Below are positions 6,838 to 12,856 of a DNA stretch of 25,496 nt, piece after piece (within the stretch, counting starts at the first letter, position 1; every line of letters begins with the position of its first letter). Both the position numbers and the translations under genes were made by a program. The notes beneath the pieces were generated by a model. That model saw only the letters and a program-made list of their open reading frames with translations, searched no databases and had not been told where the DNA came from. The stretch is from a bacterium (GTDB taxonomy: Bacteria > Pseudomonadota > Alphaproteobacteria > Rhizobiales > Xanthobacteraceae): positions 1 to 25,496 of the forward strand of contig JAQSDT010000633.1 of assembly GCA_029946075.1 (NCBI GenBank), written 5' to 3'.

Positions 6838-6975
6838 ATGGCCAAAGGCGAGCAGAGAAGCAATCGGGAATCCAAGAAACCCAAGAAGGAAAAGGTCAAG
6901 GTGATCGCCGCGGCGCCGAGTCAGAAGGGGGCTGGCTGGCAGCCGACCCAGGGCGGCACCGGCAAGAAGAAGTAG
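6838..6975 (+). CDS. Very small Lys-rich protein (45 aa)
   Basis: The frame ATG 6838 to TAG 6975 is preceded by GGAG with 8 bases between. The product starts MAKGEQRSNRESKKPKKEKVK, has a short alanine/proline spacer, then GWQPTQGG and a TGKKK end. Fourteen of 45 residues are Lys or Arg, and the protein is predicted to be disordered. I recall closely similar short proteins beginning MAKGxxRSNRExKKPKK in many rhizobia, which supports it being a real gene. The function is not established; ribosome or nucleic-acid association is a guess from charge. It is divergent from the 75-aa gene and converges on the amidase. Confidence 0.7.
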   Translation: MAKGEQRSNRESKKPKKEKVKVIAAAPSQKGAGWQPTQGGTGKKK

Positions 6976-7001
6976 CGACGAGGCGGGCCACGGCGTCCGT
7001 C

Positions 7002-8477
7002 TCACCCCTTCGTCACGTGCACACGGGGCTTCTCGCCCGCGTTCCACTTGCCGTCGATCGCACGCTCGATCTGCGCTGCCAGTTGCAGCAGCAGGCCGTC
7101 ATTGGCCTGTTTGGCGATCGCCTGGATGCCGAGCGGCAGGCCGTGCGCGTGGGTCGCCATCGGCAGCGAGATCGCCGGGATGCCGCAGAGATTGGCGAGC
7201 GGGGTGAACGCAAAATTGCGCCAGAGATTGCCGAACCAGTCGAGCACGTCGGGATTGTCGCTGATGGTCAGGTATTCGGTGGTGCCGACCTTCGTCGTCG
7301 GCAGCGCGGTGATCGGCGTCAGGATAATGTCCCAGTCCTCGAAGAATGCGCCGAAGCCGCGCGAGGTCGTGTTGAACACCGCCTGCATGCGGGCGCGGTC
7401 GGCATAGCTGGTGTGGCGGCCGTGCTCCCAGATTTTGATGTTGATCGGCTCGATCAGATCTTCCGGCGGCCGTTCCAGCCCGCGCGCCGCCAGCATGTTG
7501 GAAATCACGACGGCGAAATTGCTGATGTAGCAATTGGTCTGCGCCGCAAAGGCCTCGCGATAGTCCAGATCGGGCAGGGCGTAATCGACGTGATGGCCGA
7601 GGTTTTCGAGGAAGCGTCCTGCCTTCTGCAGCTCGGCGGCGATATGCGGCGTCGCCTGATAATCGCCCCATCGATGTGACAGCGCGATTTTGAGTTTCCG
7701 CGGCTCGCGCGCGATCGTTTGCGTATAAGGCTCGGCCGGGCTCCAGAACGGCATGAATTCACCGGGCGCCGGACCCCTGCAGGCATCGACGAAAGCTGCG
7801 GTGTCGCGCACCGAGCGCGACTGGCAGCCCTGGATCGACACCAGCCCGCTGAGGTCGGACAGCAACGGCGACAGCGAGAACACGCCGCGCGATACTTTCA
7901 GCCCGATATTGCCGTTGACGCCGGCAGGAATGCGGATCGAGCCGCCGCCGTCGGTCGCATGCGCGATCGGCACCGCCCCGGCGGCGACCATCGCCGCGCT
8001 GCCCGCCGAGGAGCCGCAGGTGGTGTAGTCGGTATTCCAGGGATTGCGCGTGACATAGACGGCCGGATTTTCCGCCGAGCTGCAGACGCCGAATTCCGGC
8101 GTCGTGGTGCGCCCGATCAGATTGAGCCCGGCCGCGCGCAGCTTCGTCGTCAGGAACGTATCGCCGGCTGCACGGTTGCCGCGCATCATCAGCGAGCCCA
8201 TCTCCTGCAGCCGGCCTTTCAGCGTCGGGCCAAGGTCCTTCATCAGGAACGGCAATCCCGCAAACGGGCCGTCCAGATTGGTGCCGTCGGTGGCGGGATC
8301 GGCGAGCGCATCCTCAAACAGCTCGACGACACCTGAGAGCTCGGGATCGACCTTCGCTATGCCGGCCGCAACCTGCGCCGCCAGTTCGGTCGCCGTTACG
8401 TCGCCCTTGCGCACGCGCGCGGCCAGCGCCGTGCCGTCATGACCGGCCCATTCGTCCCAACTCATCGGCAGCGTCAT
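7002..8477 (-). CDS. Amidase (amidase signature family)
   Basis: A 491-residue enzyme of the amidase signature family, which hydrolyses carboxamides, acylamides or carbamoyl compounds using a Ser-cisSer-Lys triad. All three residues are seen at family spacing: Lys80 in GLPFLMKD, cis-Ser156 in CGSSAGSAA and nucleophile Ser180 in TDGGGSIRIPAG. The length is typical and there is no signal peptide, so it should be cytoplasmic. The substrate could be an acylated amino acid, indoleacetamide or another amide; the sequence does not settle it, and GatA function is unlikely because no gatB/gatC neighbour exists. The start ATG 8477 overlaps the toxin gene stop (ATGA at 8477-8474), with AAGGA 7 bases upstream inside the toxin gene. 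It is therefore the third cistron of the toxin-antitoxin operon, an unusual partner. Confidence 0.92.
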   Translation of the reverse strand: MTLPMSWDEWAGHDGTALAARVRKGDVTATELAAQVAAGIAKVDPELSGVVELFEDALADPATDGTNLDGPFAGLPFLMKDLGPTLKGRLQEMGSLMMRGNRAAGDTFLTTKLRAAGLNLIGRTTTPEFGVCSSAENPAVYVTRNPWNTDYTTCGSSAGSAAMVAAGAVPIAHATDGGGSIRIPAGVNGNIGLKVSRGVFSLSPLLSDLSGLVSIQGCQSRSVRDTAAFVDACRGPAPGEFMPFWSPAEPYTQTIAREPRKLKIALSHRWGDYQATPHIAAELQKAGRFLENLGHHVDYALPDLDYREAFAAQTNCYISNFAVVISNMLAARGLERPPEDLIEPINIKIWEHGRHTSYADRARMQAVFNTTSRGFGAFFEDWDIILTPITALPTTKVGTTEYLTISDNPDVLDWFGNLWRNFAFTPLANLCGIPAISLPMATHAHGLPLGIQAIAKQANDGLLLQLAAQIERAIDGKWNAGEKPRVHVTKG

Positions 8478-8824
8478 TCGGTTGTCCTTCTCGGCGACAC
8501 GGCCAGGCCGAGGAATACGAGCGCAGCTTGATTCAGGCGCAAGACATCCTCTTCGTCCAAACGCCCGATACGGGCGCCGACCTTGGATTTCGGTACAGTC
8601 GTTATCTTGTCCACCATGAGCCGGCAGGGCACGTGGAGCCCGTTGCGCTCGTTCGGCTGCACGGAAAGTCGAAACAGCGGGGCGTCGGTCTCGTCGGTCG
8701 TGAACGCGCAGATCGTTATCGAATCCGTTCCGTCGAAACTATCGTCTTGAACGATGACGACGGGTCGCGCCTTGCCCGCATAATCCTTTCCGCCTGCAAC
8801 GGTCCAGATGTCGCCTCGTCTCAT
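8474..8824 (-). CDS. mazF: Type II toxin, MazF/PemK family endoribonuclease
   Basis: A 116-residue protein with the MazF/PemK fold signature: MRRGDIWTV at the N-terminus, then KARPVVIVQDD (Arg20 is the likely catalytic arginine), ITICAFTTDE (Thr42 or Thr43 is the likely partner) and HVPCRLMVDKITTVPKSKVG. The last helix, NQAALVFLGLA, is also typical. Family members cut single-stranded RNA at short sequences and stop translation until neutralised by the antitoxin. Its start overlaps the antitoxin stop by four bases (ATGA, 8824-8821), with a run of G just before it, and its stop overlaps the amidase start in the same way. No key residue seems to be lost, so the toxin is probably active. Confidence 0.88.
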   Translation of the reverse strand: MRRGDIWTVAGGKDYAGKARPVVIVQDDSFDGTDSITICAFTTDETDAPLFRLSVQPNERNGLHVPCRLMVDKITTVPKSKVGARIGRLDEEDVLRLNQAALVFLGLAVSPRRTTE

Positions 8825-9060
8825 CCCCCTTGATCCGCGTCGACAGCAAGGATTGATACCGCGTCGATATACGCCTGATCCTCACGGGCTGCAGAATTGG
8901 TGGCCACGGCCAGCGATTGGCGATGCGCCTCCGAGCGGAACGCAGGCGCGCGCACGTCAGGAACCCAAATCTGGATCGGACGAAGGCCTTGCCGGCGCAG
9001 TCGCTCGCGATGCTCGCGCACCTTTACGCGGGAAGGCTTGGGCTTGGATGCAGAGGCCAC
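8821..9060 (-). CDS. Antitoxin, MazE-like (DUF3018 type)
   Basis: A 79-residue basic protein directly upstream of the MazF-like toxin. The core VREHRERLRRQGLRPIQIWVPDVRAPAFRSEAHRQSLAVA matches the DUF3018 antitoxin pattern: a short basic N-terminus, then the R-P-[IV]-Q-[IL]-W-V-P-D strand expected to make a ribbon-helix-helix DNA-binding dimer. The acidic C-terminal end (AYIDAVSILAVDADQGG) would wrap the toxin. The start is GTG 9060, because no ATG is available ahead of the core and GTG directly follows the promoter region; the ribosome binding site is weak (GAGAG). It is expected to repress its own operon, probably at the palindrome 9081-9092. Confidence 0.85.
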   Translation of the reverse strand: MASASKPKPSRVKVREHRERLRRQGLRPIQIWVPDVRAPAFRSEAHRQSLAVATNSAAREDQAYIDAVSILAVDADQGG

Positions 9061-9080
9061 GAAAATTATCTCTCAGATTG

Positions 9081-9118
9081 GTTACATGTAACTATGGCAG
9101 GATGATCGGGATTTGCAA
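9081..9118 (-). promoter_or_regulatory. Predicted toxin-antitoxin promoter with overlapping operator palindrome
   Basis: On the minus strand, TTGCAA (9118-9113) and CATAGT (9096-9091) are 16 bases apart, each matching four of six bases of the sigma-70 hexamers. The perfect 12-bp palindrome GTTACATGTAAC (9081-9092) overlaps the downstream end of the -10 and covers the expected start of transcription, 21 bases before the antitoxin GTG. That is where an autorepressing antitoxin would bind. The stretch 9061-9161 is much richer in A/T than its surroundings. Confidence 0.45.
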
Positions 9119-9161
9119 GGATTAAGTAAAAGATACAATTATATCAATACGTTGTATGACA

Positions 9162-10133
9162 TCAAACCTTGATCAGCCGCAGCTTTGTACCCCAAGGGTC
9201 CGACGTTTCGATGCCGCCGGCAATCGCCGCAGTCTTGATGCCCGCCTGCTGCAGACGCTGCTGCTGCGCTTCGAGGATCTGCTGCGCCTCGATCTCCAGC
9301 GAGAACCAGGCGAGCCCGGTTGCGGCCTCGTCGCGCGTGCCGGCGCCCTGACTCTGCCAGACGTTGATGCCGAGATGATGGTGGTAGCGCCCCGAGGACA
9401 GGAACGCCGCGCCGCTGCGCTTGCGGGTCGGCGCGAAGCCGATGGTGCCGCTGTAGAACCGGTCGGCCTGTTCGAGGTCGCCGACGCGCAGATGCATGTG
9501 GCCGATGCGCAGGCCGTCGGGCGCCTTGGCATAGTCGGTGGTGTTCGTTTTGGTCAGCGCCAGCAGGCCGTCGATGTCGAGCTGGTCGGTCGCCATCGCG
9601 ACCGATCCGGCCTCCCATTTCCATTGCTCCGGGGCGCGGTCGGCATAAATCTCGATGCCGTTGCCTTCGGGATCGTCGAGATAAACGGACTCGCTGACGA
9701 GGTGATCGGCGAAACCGGAGAGCGGGATCCGGTTTTTGGCCGCATGCACCAGCCAGCGCGCCAGGTCCTTGCGCGTCGGCATCAGGAAGGCCGTGTGATA
9801 GAGCCCGGCTGCAGTCGGTGCCTCACGCGCCGCGTCTTCGCGCCGTTCGAGGTCGAGCAGTGCGATGCCGCCGGAGCCGAGTCGCGCGTTGGTGGCGCTG
9901 CGCTGCATGACGGTGAGGCCGATCGCGTCGCGATAATAGTCGGCGACCTTGTCGAGAGCGCGTACGCGCAGCGTCACCATGCCGATCCGCATCGGCGTGC
10001 GATTGGCGAAGGTCGGCCCGCCGCCCTTGCTGCCAGTCGTTCCCTCGGCCTGTGCCGCCGCGATGGCGGCCGCGGAAAGCGAGGAGGCGCCGGCGAGGTG
10101 CAGCAGCGTGCGGCGGGTGAAATCGGCAGTCAT
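9162..10133 (-). CDS. VOC family protein, extradiol dioxygenase-like, with twin-arginine signal
   Basis: A 323-residue protein with two tandem vicinal-oxygen-chelate modules, at about 48-170 and 207-323. It resembles CatE-type catechol-2,3-dioxygenases. Candidate metal ligands are His113 (GLYHTAF), Glu161 (GNGIEIYAD) and His212/His214 (GHMHLRV), with a His251-253 cluster after GRY. The glutamate normally found near the end of the second module is missing (DPWGTKLRL), so a classic type I BphC site is not intact; I cannot say whether it is a dioxygenase, glyoxalase or binding protein. The N-terminus FTRRTLLHLAGASSLSAAAIAAAQA looks like a Tat signal, which would send the folded metalloprotein to the periplasm. 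It starts at ATG 10133. It is separated from the antitoxin by an AT-rich gap and is probably its own transcript. Confidence 0.85.
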   Translation of the reverse strand: MTADFTRRTLLHLAGASSLSAAAIAAAQAEGTTGSKGGGPTFANRTPMRIGMVTLRVRALDKVADYYRDAIGLTVMQRSATNARLGSGGIALLDLERREDAAREAPTAAGLYHTAFLMPTRKDLARWLVHAAKNRIPLSGFADHLVSESVYLDDPEGNGIEIYADRAPEQWKWEAGSVAMATDQLDIDGLLALTKTNTTDYAKAPDGLRIGHMHLRVGDLEQADRFYSGTIGFAPTRKRSGAAFLSSGRYHHHLGINVWQSQGAGTRDEAATGLAWFSLEIEAQQILEAQQQRLQQAGIKTAAIAGGIETSDPWGTKLRLIKV

Positions 10134-10161
10134 GACGGCATCCTCGATCGCGAGCGCGGCA

Positions 10162-10177
10162 ATGGTTCGGGAACCAT
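10162..10177. promoter_or_regulatory. Operator-like inverted repeat upstream of the VOC gene
   Basis: ATGGTTC (10162-10168) and GAACCAT (10171-10177) are exact reverse complements around GG. The dyad lies 28 bases before the VOC start codon. No regulator gene is next to it, so its role is a guess. Confidence 0.35.
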
Positions 10178-10237
10178 CGTTGCAGCAGAACGCTTTCGGT
10201 CAGGCAAGCCATTTTCAAGCCGTCGGAAATCAAAAAG

Positions 10238-10406
10238 ATGCGCGTTGCAGCGGCGATATTCGCATGCCTTCTGAGCGTGGCCACCGCTGCCGCCCAGACC
10301 AGTGCCTGAGGCCGGCGGCTCGAACTCGGCCGCGCCGACCGTGAAACGCGACGGCAAGTCGCTGAAAGTCGCCCGCGACTGCTCGCCGGATTCGAAGCCG
10401 AAGTAA
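10238..10406 (+). pseudogene. Small secreted-protein gene broken by a frameshift
   Basis: Two short frames together read as one small exported protein. From ATG 10238 the first frame gives a near-perfect signal peptide (MRVAAAIFACLLSVATAAAQ, then TSA) and stops at TGA 10307-10309. The frame one base later continues without a break from 10305: PEAGGSNSAAPTVKRDGKSL, then KVARDCSPDSKPK, ending at TAA 10404-10406. The second frame has a stop at 10272-10274 and no convincing start of its own, and the joined product would have the usual layout of a tiny rhizobial periplasmic protein. The switch, near 10301-10307, needs a net +1 shift (one extra or two missing bases). No slippery heptamer is visible there, so a mutation or sequence error is more likely than programmed frameshifting. 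The gene was not part of any visible operon. Confidence 0.6.
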
Positions 10407-10414
10407 CTTTCGCC

Positions 10415-10440
10415 GGATGGGTATCGCTTCGCTCCACCAT
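10415..10440. repeat. Short fragment resembling a rhizobial dispersed palindrome
   Basis: GGATGGGTATCGCTTCGCTC followed by CACCAT resembles the 'ATGGGT...GCTTCGCTC...ACCCAT' palindromes scattered in Bradyrhizobium genomes, with an imperfect right arm (one base missing). It starts 8 bases after the broken secreted-protein gene. The identification rests on memory of that motif. Confidence 0.3.
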
Positions 10441-10576
10441 GCTGCGGAATGGTCACTTCCCGCGAGACTTTCAATTTCGCGATAGAAGCCATGCTCACAT
10501 TCAAATTCCTTGATATCCCGCCGCGATCTATTGTTCGCCTCAATCACACCGGGAATCGTGGAGGAAATTGAGTCCG

Positions 10577-11143
10577 ATGGCGGAAGCAGCAAAATTGAAA
10601 AATGAGACGGCACCGGCGTTGCCGACATGGCCCGACGAGATCTATCGGGTGCTGAAGGACGCCGGCATTCGCCAGGTCGCGATGGTGCCGGACGCCGGCC
10701 ACAGCCGCCTGATCCGCTCCTTCGAGGCCGATCCGGAAACGCGTGTCGTCACGCTGACGACGGAGGAAGAGGGCGTGGCGATGCTGGCTGGCGCCTGGCT
10801 CGGCGGCGAACGCGGCGTGCTTCTGCTGCAATCGAGCGGCGTCGGCAACTGCATCAACATGCTGTCGCTGCCGGTGATCTGCCACATGCCGCTGCTCATG
10901 ATCGTCACCATGCGCGGCGACTGGGGCGAGTTCAATCCGTGGCAGATTCCGATGGGGCAGGGTACGCGGCCCTCGCTGGAAGCGATGGGCGTCATCGTCA
11001 ACAAGGTCGATGACCCCGATCTCGTCGCCGCCACCGTGCAGGGTGCGGCCCATCTTGCCTTCAATACCTGGAAGCCCGTGGCGGTCCTGCTCGGCCAGCG
11101 CGTGCTCGGCGCCAAGAACTTCAAGGAGCTCGCCCGCAAATGA
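10577..11143 (+). CDS. ThDP-dependent decarboxylase, PYR (alpha) subunit, sulfopyruvate/phosphonopyruvate decarboxylase type
   Basis: A 188-residue protein equal to the N-terminal (pyrimidine-binding) domain of ThDP enzymes. It has WPDEIYRVLKDAGIRQVAMVPDAGHSRLI at the start and TTEEEGVAMLAGAWLGGERGVLLLQSSGVGNCIN in the middle. One of Glu63-65 should be the glutamate that activates the cofactor. Stand-alone PYR subunits of this size are typical of sulfopyruvate decarboxylase (ComD) and related phosphonopyruvate decarboxylases, which turn a 3-substituted pyruvate into the aldehyde. The partner PP subunit follows with an ATGA overlap, so the active site would form between the two chains. I use ATG 10577; TTG 10568 lies 3 bases after GGAGG (10560-10564) and could be the true start, adding three residues. 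Confidence 0.85.
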   Translation: MAEAAKLKNETAPALPTWPDEIYRVLKDAGIRQVAMVPDAGHSRLIRSFEADPETRVVTLTTEEEGVAMLAGAWLGGERGVLLLQSSGVGNCINMLSLPVICHMPLLMIVTMRGDWGEFNPWQIPMGQGTRPSLEAMGVIVNKVDDPDLVAATVQGAAHLAFNTWKPVAVLLGQRVLGAKNFKELARK

Positions 11144-11742
11144 CCGCCAATCCGAATGCACTGCTGCATCGCCGCGACGTCGTCAACGAAATGGTGCGCG
11201 ACCGCGCCGACCTGCTCGTCATCGCCGGCCTCGGCGCGCCGAACTGGGACGTCTCCGCCGCCGGCGATCATGCCAATAATTTCCCGCTCTGGGGCGCCAT
11301 GGGCGGCGCCTCGATGATCGGCCTCGGCCTCGCGCTTGCGCAACCGAAGCGCAAGGTGCTGGTGATCACCGGCGACGGCGAGATGTTGATGAATGTCGGC
11401 TCGCTCGCACCCATCGCGGTGGAAGCGCCGAAGAACCTCACGATTGCCGTGCTCGACAATGAGCGTTTCGGCGAGACCGGCATGCAGAAGACCCCGACCG
11501 CGTCGGGCGTCGATCTTGCCGCGATCGCCACCGCTTGCGGCATCCGCACTTCGCGCATCGTCCGCACCATGGCCGAGGTCAGCGAATTGCGCGATCTCGC
11601 GCATGCGGGCAAGGGCACGGCCTTCGCGCAGATCAAGATCAGTCCGGAGGCGCTCCCCTTCGTGATGCCGCCCGCGGACGGCGTCATCCTGACGACGCGC
11701 TTCCGGCAGTCGGTGCTCGGCGACGAGGCGTTGTATAACTAG
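11140..11742 (+). CDS. ThDP-dependent decarboxylase, PP (beta) subunit, sulfopyruvate/phosphonopyruvate decarboxylase type
   Basis: A 200-residue protein corresponding to the pyrophosphate-binding domain of ThDP enzymes. The cofactor motif runs from GDG (residues 78-80) in VLVITGDGEMLMNVGS to DNERFGETG (106-114), the normal distance for binding Mg2+ and the diphosphate. The stretch NNFPLWGAMGGASMIGLGLALAQP just before it is the usual helix-loop at the dimer face. Start ATG 11140 overlaps the alpha-subunit stop by four bases, and AAGGAG lies 12 bases upstream within that gene. The pair most resembles ComDE/phosphonopyruvate decarboxylase; a sulfonate or phosphonate route is possible, but no taurine, sulfolactate or phosphonate gene is beside it, so the substrate stays open. 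Confidence 0.85.
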   Translation: MTANPNALLHRRDVVNEMVRDRADLLVIAGLGAPNWDVSAAGDHANNFPLWGAMGGASMIGLGLALAQPKRKVLVITGDGEMLMNVGSLAPIAVEAPKNLTIAVLDNERFGETGMQKTPTASGVDLAAIATACGIRTSRIVRTMAEVSELRDLAHAGKGTAFAQIKISPEALPFVMPPADGVILTTRFRQSVLGDEALYN

Positions 11743-11762
11743 CAGTGGCGCTACCCAGGCGT

Positions 11763-11853
11763 CGTCATGCCCGGGCTTGTCCCGGGCATCCACCTCTTTA
11801 GCAGGTTGTATGCAAGGGAGACGTGGATGGCCGGGTCAAGCCCGGCCATGACG
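11763..11853. repeat. Compound palindromic repeat: two hairpins arranged as a larger inverted repeat
   Basis: The left unit (11763-11793) and right unit (11823-11853) are inverted copies matching at 28 of 31 positions. Each unit is itself a hairpin: TGCCCGGG/CCCGGGCA on the left, ATGGCCGGG/CCCGGCCAT on the right. Two of the three differences are a C-G to G-C swap at paired positions, which keeps the stem. It fills the space between convergent decarboxylase and LysR genes. I recall similar CGTCATGCCCGGGC-type units between genes in Bradyrhizobium; it may also end transcription. Confidence 0.8.
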
Positions 11854-11870
11854 GAAGTGAAATAACGGCG

Positions 11871-12797
11871 CTACGTCGTCATGTTGATCTTCCAGAGCCC
11901 TTCCTTCGAGAGCTGCTGGATCTCCGACATGATCAGCGTCGATATGGTGGTCGTCGCGATCGACACCGGATGCGCGATCGGCGACGCCAGGATGAGTTCG
12001 CGCGACACCGAGGGACCGACCAGCGCCGCCATCTCCAGGCGTCTGGCGGCCACCTCGGCGCGGATCGCAGACGGCGGCAGTAGCGTATAGCCGAGGCCTT
12101 GCTCCATCAGGCTGATCTGGGCGCGGTAGGAGTCGGCCTCGATCAGCGGCGTCAGTTTCAGCCGTTCGCGCGCCGCTGCCTTTTCCAGCAGCGCGCGCAG
12201 GCCGTGCGAAATGCTGGGCAGGATCAGCTTCTGCTTCACCAGCCATTTGAGGTCGACCTGCTTGCGCTTGATCAGGCCCGACCCCGGCGGGCCGATGACG
12301 GCGATGTCCTCGCGCCCGATCGACTGCACGGAGAGATGCAGGTCCACTGCCGGGCCATAGATGATGGCAAGATCCATCTCGCCGCGATGCAGCCATTCCA
12401 CCAGATGCCCGCCATAGCTCTCGACGATCCGCAGCGAGATATCAGGAAATTCGTCGAGCACACGGCGGGCGAACCGGCCGGACAGAACAGCGCTGACGGT
12501 CGGCACCATCCCGAGGATGACGCGTCCCGAAGGCTTGCCGTTGGCCGATTTGAGGTCGTCACTGACCTGCTCGATCTGGCGAATGAGCCCGGTGGTGCGC
12601 TCAAGCAGCATCCGCCCCGCGCTGGTCAGCTGCATGCCGCGCCCGTTACGGACGAACAAATCGACGCGCAACTCGTGCTCCAGCAGCTTGATATGGCGGC
12701 TCAGCGCCGGCTGCGCAGCCCGCAGCCGGTCCGCCGCCTTGCTCAGGCTGCCAAGTTCCGCTACGGCCCGGAACGTCCGCAATTGTTTGAGATCCAT
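11871..12797 (-). CDS. LysR-family transcriptional regulator
   Basis: A 308-residue LysR protein of normal length. The winged-helix domain covers residues 1-60: MDLKQLRTFRAVAELGSLSKAADRL, then AAQPALSRHIKLLEHELRVDLFVR. A linker helix follows, and then the periplasmic-binding-protein-like effector domain (SGRVILGMVPTVSAVL... to the C-terminus), with GLGYTLLPPSAI near the end as in many members. It starts at ATG 12797. It is divergent from the triple-rhodanese gene, with only 59 bases between start codons containing a strong dyad, so it most likely controls that gene and itself. Its effector is unknown; sulfur compounds are possible only because of the neighbour. Confidence 0.92.
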   Translation of the reverse strand: MDLKQLRTFRAVAELGSLSKAADRLRAAQPALSRHIKLLEHELRVDLFVRNGRGMQLTSAGRMLLERTTGLIRQIEQVSDDLKSANGKPSGRVILGMVPTVSAVLSGRFARRVLDEFPDISLRIVESYGGHLVEWLHRGEMDLAIIYGPAVDLHLSVQSIGREDIAVIGPPGSGLIKRKQVDLKWLVKQKLILPSISHGLRALLEKAAARERLKLTPLIEADSYRAQISLMEQGLGYTLLPPSAIRAEVAARRLEMAALVGPSVSRELILASPIAHPVSIATTTISTLIMSEIQQLSKEGLWKINMTT

Positions 12798-12811
12798 CTG
12801 ACGTCCAGAGT

Positions 12812-12836
12812 GCGTATGTTAAAAGCGATCATACGC
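12812..12836. promoter_or_regulatory. Likely LysR operator: 25-bp dyad between the divergent genes
   Basis: GCGTATG (12812-12818) and CATACGC (12830-12836) are exact reverse complements separated by 11 bases. LysR proteins typically recognise a dyad of this size centred on a 9-11-base spacer. It lies 15 bases upstream of the LysR start and 20 bases upstream of the rhodanese start, placed to act on both. Confidence 0.6.
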
Positions 12837-12856
12837 CGTTTTCGGAATCTCCGTCC

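Noticed and set aside
10297..10310. Programmed +1 frameshifting as the explanation for the split secreted-protein gene.
   Set aside because: There is no slippery run, no rare codon pair of the prfB type and no downstream structure that I can see; mutation or base-call error is simpler.
10130..10543. A 137-residue minus-strand frame upstream of the VOC gene, containing MASIAKLKVSREVTIPQHGG.
   Set aside because: It overlaps the broken secreted-protein gene and a repeat-like fragment, changes character halfway and has no ribosome binding site that I trust; it could be remnant sequence but I cannot support it as a gene.
10642..11793. A 383-residue minus-strand frame spanning the two decarboxylase subunits.
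   Set aside because: It is antisense to two well-supported genes with cofactor motifs, and its composition is typical of a shadow frame (His, Arg and Ala rich without structure).
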